Shown here piece after piece: positions 40,071 through 47,064 of a stretch of DNA of 64,000 bases (position 1 is its first letter; the number at the start of each line of letters is the position of its first letter). Position numbers and translations under genes: made by a program. The stretch covers positions 1,664,501 through 1,728,500 of the forward strand of contig NZ_CP032707.1 in the NCBI RefSeq assembly GCF_003627995.1. The letters are read 5' to 3'. Origin of the DNA: Brevundimonas naejangsanensis (GTDB taxonomy: Bacteria; Pseudomonadota; Alphaproteobacteria; Caulobacterales; Caulobacteraceae). Below the pieces are notes generated by a model, which was not told the DNA's origin, did no database searches, and saw only the letters and a list, made by a program, of their open reading frames with translations.

Positions 40071-41729
40071 TCAGGCGGCGGACCGGGCGTTGATCACGTC
40101 GAAGATCGCCGCGAAGAGCTTGTCGACCTCGATGGGCTTGGCCACCAGGCCGTCCATGCCCGCCTGTCGATACTCCGCGAGCTGATGATCCATGGCGTTG
40201 GCCGTCAGGGCGAGGATCGGCGTGCGCGCCTGCCCCCGGTCCAGTTCGCGCCGCCGGATGATCGAGGTGGCCGTCGGGCCGTCCATCTCGGGCATCTGCA
40301 CGTCCATCAGGATCAGGTCCCAGGGCTGGTCCTCCCAGGCCGACACGGCCGCCCGGCCATCGGGGACGATGACCGGCGCGATGCCCGCCTGTCGCAGCAG
40401 GGTGTCGATGACGAGCTGATTGGCGCGATTGTCCTCGGCCACCAGCAGGCGCACCGACGCGGCGTGCGCGGCCTCCACAGCCTCCTCGGCCAGGTCCGGC
40501 AGGGGCGGCACCTCGCCGACGTGTTCGAGGGGCAGGCGCACGGTGAAGGTCGCACCGGCCCCGACCGGGGTGTCGCAGGCGGCGATGTCGCCGCCCATCA
40601 GCCGCACCAGGTCCTGACAGATGGCCAGGCCCAGCCCCGTGCCGCCGTGGCGGCGGGTGACGGCGAGGTCGCCTTGCTCGAACTTGCTGAAAAGCCGGTC
40701 GCGGATCTCGGGGGATATCCCCATGCCGGTGTCCCTGACCGCGATGATCAGGCGGCCGTCCTCGCGGTCGACGGCGACCTCGACCCGGCCGCGCTCGGTG
40801 AATTTGACGGCGTTCGAGATCAGGTTGTTGAGCACCTGGCGCAGCCGCAGGGGATCGCCGACGTAGGCGCCCTGGGCCTGGGGCGCGATGCGGGCCTCGA
40901 ACGTCAGCCCTTTTTGCGCAGCCAGGGCCGAGAAGGTCTCGCAGGCGCCCTCGATCAGCGCGCCGAGGTCGAACTCCAGCATCTCGATCTCGAGCTTGCC
41001 GGCTTCGATCTTGGACAGGTCGAGCATGTCGTTGAGCGTGCCCAGCAGGCTCTCGCCCGACCGGCGGATGATGTCGAGCCGCTCCGCCTGCTTGGGCGAC
41101 AGAGGGTCGCGGGCCATGGCCTGCGCCATGCCCAGAACGCCGTTCAGCGGCGTGCGGACCTCATGGCTCATGGCGGCCAGGAAGGCCGATTTGGCGGCGT
41201 TGGCGGCGATGGCGTCGCTGACGGCCTGATTCAGCGCGGCCTCGGTCGCCACGCGGTCCGAGATGTCGCGGATGATGGCCGTGTAGATCATGCCGCTGCG
41301 CGTCGTCACCTTCGACAGGCCGACCTCGATCGGCGTCAGGCGGCCGTCCTTGGTCAGGCCGGTGATGTCCTGGCGATTGCCCATGCGGCGGCTGAGGATG
41401 GCCCCCGCGGCGAAGCCCTGGACGCGCTGCCGGTGCGCCTGGCGGCTGTCGTGCGGGATGAGCATGTCGATGGACTGGCCCAGGGCCTCGGAGGCCGAAT
41501 AGCCGAAGATGGCCTCGGCCCCCTTGCTGAACAGCAGGATCCGCTGATCCTGGTCCGCGACGATGATCCCCTCGGACGAGATGTTCAGGATGCTGCTGAG
41601 GATGTCCTCCAGGGTTTCGGGCAGGCCGGCCTGAACCGCCAGGCTCCGGGTCAGGGCGCTCCGGGCGTGGCGCCAGCGCGAGCGGGCGTCGCGGGCGCCC
41701 GCTCTGCCGAGGTGATGGCCATGTGTCAT
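40071..41729 (-). CDS. Soluble PAS hybrid histidine kinase
   Basis: About 552 residues. There is no membrane helix. A PAS domain (ILNISSEGIIVADQDQRILLFSKGAEAIFGYSASEALG...) with PAC (IIRDISDR) leads to HisKA (AAMSHEVRTPLNGVLGMAQAM). The HATPase has NNLISNAVKFTERG, DTGMGI and GTGLGLAICQDLVRLMGG. A C-terminal receiver has VAEDN, LILMDVQMPEMDG and AKP. The start at 41729 was chosen for its GGAGGGG site; a TTG at 41789 would add 20 residues. The gene is next to the HTH-BLUF gene on the same strand, but a functional link is not shown. Confidence 0.9.
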   Translation of the reverse strand: MTHGHHLGRAGARDARSRWRHARSALTRSLAVQAGLPETLEDILSSILNISSEGIIVADQDQRILLFSKGAEAIFGYSASEALGQSIDMLIPHDSRQAHRQRVQGFAAGAILSRRMGNRQDITGLTKDGRLTPIEVGLSKVTTRSGMIYTAIIRDISDRVATEAALNQAVSDAIAANAAKSAFLAAMSHEVRTPLNGVLGMAQAMARDPLSPKQAERLDIIRRSGESLLGTLNDMLDLSKIEAGKLEIEMLEFDLGALIEGACETFSALAAQKGLTFEARIAPQAQGAYVGDPLRLRQVLNNLISNAVKFTERGRVEVAVDREDGRLIIAVRDTGMGISPEIRDRLFSKFEQGDLAVTRRHGGTGLGLAICQDLVRLMGGDIAACDTPVGAGATFTVRLPLEHVGEVPPLPDLAEEAVEAAHAASVRLLVAEDNRANQLVIDTLLRQAGIAPVIVPDGRAAVSAWEDQPWDLILMDVQMPEMDGPTATSIIRRRELDRGQARTPILALTANAMDHQLAEYRQAGMDGLVAKPIEVDKLFAAIFDVINARSAA

Positions 41730-41902
41730 GGGCGAGCCCCTCCGACCGGTTTCCTCTGCGGACGGATCCAGCGCTCCGTCCGCCGTCAAGCTTACTGGGA
41801 TTTCGTCGGTTTGAGAGCTTTGTTCGGCTGATTTTCGAAATTAAATTGTTCTAAATCAAAAGATTATCTGTCCAGTAATGAAAGTTGGCCTCCTGCTGTC
41901 TT

Positions 41903-42739
41903 TCAATGCGCCTGAGGGGCAATGGCGCTTGCCGGCGGATGTGGTCCGCCGCTGCAGGTGGAGTCCATGCAGGTCGCCGCCAAGGGGCAGGCGCCGGGTG
42001 CGCCGCGGGCGTTGCGCGGCGCCATCCGCTGAAGATCCTGCGCCAGGCCGAGCAGGCCCGCCGCCGCGTTCGGCGTCAGCGCGGCCGGTTGGAACTCGCC
42101 CTGAAAGGCGGGTTCGCCCGCCGTCAGCTGGATGTCCGAAGGGAACAGGCCGCAGCAGAAGCTGAATTCCGGGAACTGGCGCCGCGTGATGGAGCGATCC
42201 TCCAGCAGGCGAAGGTCCCGGTGTTGGGGATAGCAGCTGATGGCGCGATAGGCCTGGTGCACGCTGGCCCGGTCGCCTTCGAGGGCCTGCAGCAGGTGGC
42301 CTTCCCGGGCGAAGATGATGCCCGTGATGCCGAGGCCGGCGTGCAGGGCCAGGGCTTCGGAGTGGATGTAGGCCAGCATCGGGCGCAGGCTGCCCTCGCC
42401 GGTTCTCTCGATCCGGCTGTGGTAGATCAGGCGGTGCAGGTCGGCGTCCGCGTCGGGCGCGGCGCGGCGCGGCGCGGGCTGGGCCTCGGCCGCATCGCGA
42501 AGAACCCCGACCTGGCCGCCGCCGTCGCCGGCGAACCGGACGCCCAGGGCCGCGAAGGCCTCCTGGATGGCGCGCAGGGTGCGGGCATTGGCGTCCACGG
42601 GGCCGCGGATGCGTTCCAGCCGCTTGATGGTCTCCAGGCTGAGGCTTGATCGCCGCGCCAGTTCGGCTTGCTCGATTCTGGAGAGCGCGCGCGCCGCGCG
42701 AATCTGTTCGCCGGTCAGGGTTAGTATGTTGAAGGACAT
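41903..42739 (-). CDS. XRE-type helix-turn-helix fused to a BLUF blue-light domain
   Basis: 278 residues. Residues about 8-71 are an XRE-like DNA-binding domain (LTGEQIRAARALSRIEQAELARR...TIKRLE, then ANARTLRAIQEAFAALGVRF). After a linker, residues 101-195 match BLUF flavin photoreceptors: LHRLIYHSR, ITGIIFAREGHLLQALEG, and the RDLRLLEDRSITRRQFPEF end. The photochemical Tyr (106) and Gln (151) are conserved. The flavin-contacting Asn of AppA is His133 here, and the semi-conserved Trp is Phe192. A Cys-containing tail of about 80 residues follows. No enzymatic output domain exists. The likely role is a light- or redox-modulated transcription factor; this is inference from the architecture. Confidence 0.82.
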   Translation of the reverse strand: MSFNILTLTGEQIRAARALSRIEQAELARRSSLSLETIKRLERIRGPVDANARTLRAIQEAFAALGVRFAGDGGGQVGVLRDAAEAQPAPRRAAPDADADLHRLIYHSRIERTGEGSLRPMLAYIHSEALALHAGLGITGIIFAREGHLLQALEGDRASVHQAYRAISCYPQHRDLRLLEDRSITRRQFPEFSFCCGLFPSDIQLTAGEPAFQGEFQPAALTPNAAAGLLGLAQDLQRMAPRNARGAPGACPLAATCMDSTCSGGPHPPASAIAPQAH

Positions 42740-42995
42740 GTTGCTATCGAAACTATTTTATTGCACTCAAGGTGTAATTATATGCATTTGTGGCGACAAA
42801 ACTTCTACATTTTGTAGCTTGTTGCGAACAAATGAGATTGTCGATGCTGTTGCCCCTCCTCTCGACATTAACTCTATGTTGTCACGATTTGAGTCGTAAC
42901 TTCGATTATTGATCTTCATTCGCGAAGTTAGGTGCTTTCTGCCTAGGCGATATTTGGATCGAGCGTTGCAGTGACGCTGTTAGGAGGTGAAGGCA
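42740..42995. promoter_or_regulatory. AT-rich divergent regulatory region between HTH-BLUF gene and cheB
   Basis: 256 bases, conspicuously richer in A/T than the surroundings and without an ORF. It holds three adjacent dyads: TTTGT-GGCG-ACAAA (42787-42800), CTACA-TTT-TGTAG (42805-42817) and TTGTT-GCG-AACAA (42819-42831). An 8-bp inverted repeat TAACTTCG/CGAAGTTA (42897-42904, 42923-42930) and a sigma-54-like element follow. The dyads are 48-92 bases before the HTH-BLUF start. Confidence 0.5.
42955..42970 (+). promoter_or_regulatory. Candidate sigma-54 promoter of cheB
   Basis: TGGATCG-AGCG-TTGCA has GG and GC separated by exactly 10 bases and matches TTGCW fully, but two of the TGGCACG bases differ. 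The implied start lies just before the AGGAGG of cheB. Confidence 0.3.
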
Positions 42996-44072
42996 ATGGG
43001 GAACGCCTCACAGGCGATCAAAGTGATGATCGTCGACGATTCCGCGGTGGTGCGCGGGGTCGTCCGGCGTCTGCTGGAGGCGGAGCCTGGGCTTGAGGTG
43101 GCGGCGACCGCGACGAACGGCGAGGCGGCACTGCGCGAATTGGGACAACGCACGGTGGACGTCGTCCTGCTGGACGTCGAGATGCCGATCATGGGCGGGC
43201 TGGAGGCGCTGCGGCGGATCGTGGTCGACCACCCGGCGGTCAAGGTGGTCATGGTGTCGACCCTGACGCGGCGAAACGCCGAGATCAGTCTGGAGGCCCT
43301 GCGGATCGGCGCCGCCGACTATGTGACCAAGCCCGAGGCCGGCATCGCCGCCGCCGCCGAGTTCGGCCGCGACCTGATCGCCAGGGTGAAGGCGCTGGCC
43401 GCGTCGCGCGGCCCCCGGCCGACGGTCCCGGCCGCGTCGCCGCGCCGGATCGGCGGTCTCGGGCTTCGTGACGGAGGCGGTCGGCCGCGCCTGGTGCGCG
43501 CGCTGGGCATCGGCGCCTCGACCGGCGGGCCGCCCGCCCTGCTCGGACTGTTCCGGGCCCTGCAGGGCGGCAGCGGCCGGCAGCCCATCCTGGTGGCCCA
43601 GCATATGCCCGCCACCTTCACCGCCCTGCTGGCCGAACAGATCGAGCGCGCGGCGGGGCGGCCCTGCGCCGAGGGGCGGGACGGCGAGCCGGTCCTGCCG
43701 GGCCGCATCTATGTCGCGCCGGGCGGCTGGCACATGACGGTGGAGAACGGGCCGACCTCGCCGATCATCCGCCTGGACCAGACCGCGCCCGAGCATTTCT
43801 GCCGTCCGGCGGTGGACCCCATGCTGCGCAGCCTGGCGACCGTCTATGGCGACGGGGCCCTGGCGGCGATCCTGACGGGGATGGGGGCCGACGGGGCGGC
43901 GGGCTGCGAGGCGGTGGCGCGCGCCGGCGGCCGCTTCATCGCCCAGGACCAGGCCACCAGCGCGGTCTGGGGCATGCCGGCGGCGGCGGCGGCGACGGGG
44001 CTGGCCGAGGCCGTCCTGCCGCTGGACGAGATCGGGCCGTGGCTGCGGCGCACGACGGAGGCGGGGGCGTGA
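42996..44072 (+). CDS. cheB: Chemotaxis protein-glutamate methylesterase CheB
   Basis: 358 residues. CheB removes methyl groups from chemoreceptors when phosphorylated by CheA. The receiver has VDDSAVVRG, phosphoacceptor Asp in LLDVEMPIMGG, and TKPE. The esterase has GIGASTGGPPALLGLF (catalytic Ser), AQHMPATFT (His) and TGMGADGAAG (Asp). ATG 42996 follows AGGAGG by 8 bases. It overlaps cheR by GTGA. Confidence 0.95.
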   Translation: MGNASQAIKVMIVDDSAVVRGVVRRLLEAEPGLEVAATATNGEAALRELGQRTVDVVLLDVEMPIMGGLEALRRIVVDHPAVKVVMVSTLTRRNAEISLEALRIGAADYVTKPEAGIAAAAEFGRDLIARVKALAASRGPRPTVPAASPRRIGGLGLRDGGGRPRLVRALGIGASTGGPPALLGLFRALQGGSGRQPILVAQHMPATFTALLAEQIERAAGRPCAEGRDGEPVLPGRIYVAPGGWHMTVENGPTSPIIRLDQTAPEHFCRPAVDPMLRSLATVYGDGALAAILTGMGADGAAGCEAVARAGGRFIAQDQATSAVWGMPAAAAATGLAEAVLPLDEIGPWLRRTTEAGA

Positions 44073-44905
44073 CCGGGCCGGATTTCGAGCATTTCTGCCG
44101 TTTGGTGAAGGATCGCTCGGGCCTCGTCCTGACCCCGCACAAGGGCTACCTGGTCGAGAGCCGGCTGAACCAGGTGGCGCGCGCCGAGGGGCTGTCGGGG
44201 GTGCCGCAGCTGCTGGAGCGGCTGCGCCTGGGCGGGCCGTCGGTCGAGCCGCTGCTGGTCCGCTGCGTCGAGGCGATGGCGACGCATGAGTCCTTCTTCT
44301 TCCGTGACGGCACGCCGTTCGACCTGCTGGCCGGGCGGGTGCTGCCGCGGCTGGTCGAGGCGCGGGCGGCGACGCGGACGCTGCGGATCTGGTGCGCCGC
44401 CTGCTCCAGCGGCCAGGAGCCCTATTCCATCGCCATCCTGCTGAAGGAGATGGGCGCGCGGCTGGCCGGCTGGCGGCTGGAGATCACGGCCACCGATCTG
44501 TCGCGGTCGATCTTGAAGAAGGCCGAGGCGGGCCTCTACAGCGACTTCGAGGTTCGGCGCGGCCTGACCGACGCCCGGCGCGAGCGCTGGTTCGTGCGCG
44601 AGGAGCAGGGCTGGCGGGTCAGCCCGGACCTGCGCGCCCTGGTCGGCTTTCGCCCGCACAACCTGCTGGACGGCGGCTTTCCGGGCGGATTCGACGTGAT
44701 CTTCTGCCGCAACGTCCTGATCTATTTCGACGTCGAGCAGAAGCGGACGGTGCTGCAAGGGATGGCGCGCGCCCTGGCCGAGGACGGCGCCCTGTTCCTG
44801 GGCAGCGCCGAGACGGTGCTGGGCGTCACCGACGCCTTCGAACTGACGCCGGGCGCGGCGGGCCTGTTCCGCCGCCCTGTCGGCGAGCGCGCCCGCATCG
44901 CCTGA
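44069..44905 (+). CDS. cheR: Chemotaxis protein methyltransferase CheR
   Basis: 278 residues. CheR methylates glutamates of chemoreceptors with SAM. DFEHFCRLVKDRSGLVLTPHKGYLVESRL forms the N-terminal helical domain. MATHESFFFRD, WCAACSSGQEPYSIA (SAM loop), ATDLS and DVIFCRNVLIYF are the catalytic motifs. A GTG start overlaps the cheB stop. It converges with the receptor gene. Confidence 0.95.
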   Translation: MTGPDFEHFCRLVKDRSGLVLTPHKGYLVESRLNQVARAEGLSGVPQLLERLRLGGPSVEPLLVRCVEAMATHESFFFRDGTPFDLLAGRVLPRLVEARAATRTLRIWCAACSSGQEPYSIAILLKEMGARLAGWRLEITATDLSRSILKKAEAGLYSDFEVRRGLTDARRERWFVREEQGWRVSPDLRALVGFRPHNLLDGGFPGGFDVIFCRNVLIYFDVEQKRTVLQGMARALAEDGALFLGSAETVLGVTDAFELTPGAAGLFRRPVGERARIA

Positions 44906-44928
44906 GCGACGCGGACGGCGGCGCGGCC

Positions 44929-46524
44929 CTAGGCCCGCATGAAGGCTTCGATCTCGGCGCGCAGCACGTCCAGCTCGCGCGCCTTGTCCGTCAGGTTCGC
45001 CGTCGCCGCCAGCATGTCGGTGGCGGCCTGGGCGTTGTCCGAGGCGGCGGCGGTCACGGCGACGATGTTGGCCGAGACCTCGCGCGTGCCCATGGCCGCT
45101 TCCTGGACGTTGCGGGTGATCTCCTGCGTCGCGGCGCCCTGTTCCTCGACCGCGCTGGCGATGGCGGAGGAGGCTTCGCTGGCGCGCTCGATGGTGCGGC
45201 GGATGCTCTCGATGGCGCTGACGGCGGCCTGGCTGGCCTTCTGGATCGAGCTGACCTGATCGGCGATCTGCTTGGTGGCGCGGGCCGTCTGGTCGGCCAG
45301 GTTCTTCACCTCCGAGGCGACGACGGCGAAGCCCTTGCCCGCCTCGCCCGCGCGGGCGGACTCGATGGTGGCGTTCAGGGCCAGCAGCTTGGTCTGGGCG
45401 GCGATCTCCTGGATCAGGCCGACGACCTCGCCGACCCGCTCGGCCGAGTCGGCCAGGCCGCGCATGGTCTCGTCGGTGGACAGGGCCTCCTCGACCGCGT
45501 GGCGCGAGATGCTGCTGGACTGCTCGACCTGGCGGGTGATCTCCTGGATCGAGGCCGACAGCTCCTCGGCCGCGGCGGCCACGGTCTGGACGTTGGACGA
45601 GGCCTCGTCGGAGGCGACGGCCACGGCCGAGGCCTGGCTGTTGGTCTCCTCGGCGCTGCCGGCCATGCCTTCCGCCATGCGGCTCAGGGCGGCGGCGGCC
45701 CCGGCGACGTCCTGGCTGAAGTCGTTGACGCGGTCGATGAAGCGCACCTGTTCGGTCACGACCGCCCAGGTCAGCATCAGGCCCGAGATTGCGCCCTCGG
45801 GCGTTCGCACGGCGGCGATGTTGAGGTCCAGCCTGTGCTCGCCCAGCTGGATCAGCGCCCGGTGCGGCAGGCGCGACGGATCGGCCAGCAGGCGGCGCTG
45901 GTGCTCGGGATGCTTGTGGAAGATGTCGATCGACTGGCCGATCATCTGGTCGACCGCGACCGGCAGAAGGTGCTGCAGTGGGCGCAGGGTCTCGACCGAG
46001 CGCCGGTTCACATAGGTCAGCCGCAGCTCCTCCGGCTCGCACAGCATGACGTTCAGGGGCATGTCGTCCAGCATCCGCAACAGGCGCTGGTTGTCCCGCT
46101 CGGCCTTGACGCGCGCGGTCTGCAGCGACCAGGTCGTCATGGCGGCGACATAGCGCCCCTTGCTGTCCGTCACCGCGCTGACCAGCAGCTCCAGGTGCTC
46201 GCCGCCGATCTCGATGGTCGCGCGGTGCGGCAGGTTGGCCGGGTCGGCCAGCATCCGGCGCTGGTGGGCGGGGTTCTTGTGAAAGACGTCGATGGAGGCG
46301 CCGACCAGCTGGTCCGCGCGGATCGGCAGGACGTGTTCGATCGTGCGCAGCGTCGCCAGGGTGGCCTTGTTGGCGTAGGCGATGCGGAAGTCGACCAGGT
46401 CGCAGATCATGACGTTGACGGGGGCGTCGTCCAGAAGACGCCGGAAGTCGGGCGTCCAGGCGGCGGGCGCCTTGCCGTCTTGGTCGAGGGGGCGGGCGCT
46501 GCGCGCCGCTGTGCCGCTGGTCAT
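44929..46524 (-). CDS. Soluble chemoreceptor with two tandem PAS domains
   Basis: 531 residues with no membrane helix, signal peptide or HAMP domain. Two PAS domains (about residues 26-135 and 150-262) are clearly an internal duplication: both contain the pattern MxxxLxxLPxxxxQxxGxSIDxFHKxPxHQRRxLADP and LPHRAxI. The methyl-accepting signalling domain follows, with the hairpin tip [37 protein letters not shown]. The likely input is a cytoplasmic redox or small-molecule cue. It is the first gene upstream of... in transcription order it is last after cheA and cheW, 57 bases from cheW. Confidence 0.92.
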   Translation of the reverse strand: MTSGTAARSARPLDQDGKAPAAWTPDFRRLLDDAPVNVMICDLVDFRIAYANKATLATLRTIEHVLPIRADQLVGASIDVFHKNPAHQRRMLADPANLPHRATIEIGGEHLELLVSAVTDSKGRYVAAMTTWSLQTARVKAERDNQRLLRMLDDMPLNVMLCEPEELRLTYVNRRSVETLRPLQHLLPVAVDQMIGQSIDIFHKHPEHQRRLLADPSRLPHRALIQLGEHRLDLNIAAVRTPEGAISGLMLTWAVVTEQVRFIDRVNDFSQDVAGAAAALSRMAEGMAGSAEETNSQASAVAVASDEASSNVQTVAAAAEELSASIQEITRQVEQSSSISRHAVEEALSTDETMRGLADSAERVGEVVGLIQEIAAQTKLLALNATIESARAGEAGKGFAVVASEVKNLADQTARATKQIADQVSSIQKASQAAVSAIESIRRTIERASEASSAIASAVEEQGAATQEITRNVQEAAMGTREVSANIVAVTAAASDNAQAATDMLAATANLTDKARELDVLRAEIEAFMRA

Positions 46525-46581
46525 GATCGGTCTCCGTGGATGAGGGGGCGCGCCGCTGGCGCGGGGACGGGATGGTCGAAG

Positions 46582-47064
46582 TCAGGCGGCGGGGCCGTCG
46601 CCGGGCGGCGGGTCGTCCAGCGCCAGGACGGCCTGGGTGCGCAGCACCAGCATCAGCCGGTCCTCCAGCCGATAGAGGCCGTCGCACAGGCGTCGCCAGG
46701 CGGGCGACAGGGTCGACGGGGTGGGTTCGTGCGCCGAGGGCGGCAGCCACAGCACGTCGCCGACGTCGTCGACCATCAGGGCGTAAAGCTCGCCCGAGGC
46801 CTGTTCGACGATGACGGAGACGCCGCCGTCTTCCTGAAGGGCGGCCGGGGGCGGCAGGCCCAGGCGGCGGCGCATGTCCACGGCGGTGACGATGCGCCCG
46901 CGCAGGTTCAGGGAGCCGGCGATCTCGGGCGGGGCCAGGGGGATGCGGCTGATCGCGGTCTGGGCGATCACGTCCTGCACCTCCAGCACCGGCACGCCGA
47001 AGGTCTGGCCGCCGATCTGGACCGAGACCAGTCCGGCCTCGGCGGTCGCGTCCGGGGCGCTCAT
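46582..47064 (-). CDS. cheW: Chemotaxis coupling protein CheW
   Basis: 160 residues. CheW links receptors to CheA. LVSVQIGGQTFGVPVLEVQDVIAQTAISRIPLAPPEIAGSLNLRGRIVTAVDMRRRLGL is the diagnostic N-terminal half, and YALMVDDVGDVL follows. The start at 47064 overlaps the cheA stop (ATGA) and excludes the arginine-rich upstream frame. Confidence 0.93.
   Translation of the reverse strand: MSAPDATAEAGLVSVQIGGQTFGVPVLEVQDVIAQTAISRIPLAPPEIAGSLNLRGRIVTAVDMRRRLGLPPPAALQEDGGVSVIVEQASGELYALMVDDVGDVLWLPPSAHEPTPSTLSPAWRRLCDGLYRLEDRLMLVLRTQAVLALDDPPPGDGPAA

Noticed and set aside
43844..46750. Very long minus-strand open frame (968 codons) over cheR and the receptor
   Set aside because: It runs antisense to cheB/cheR and out of frame with the receptor; its composition (Arg/Gly/Pro/Ala) is that of a GC-rich shadow frame, while the frames chosen match known families.
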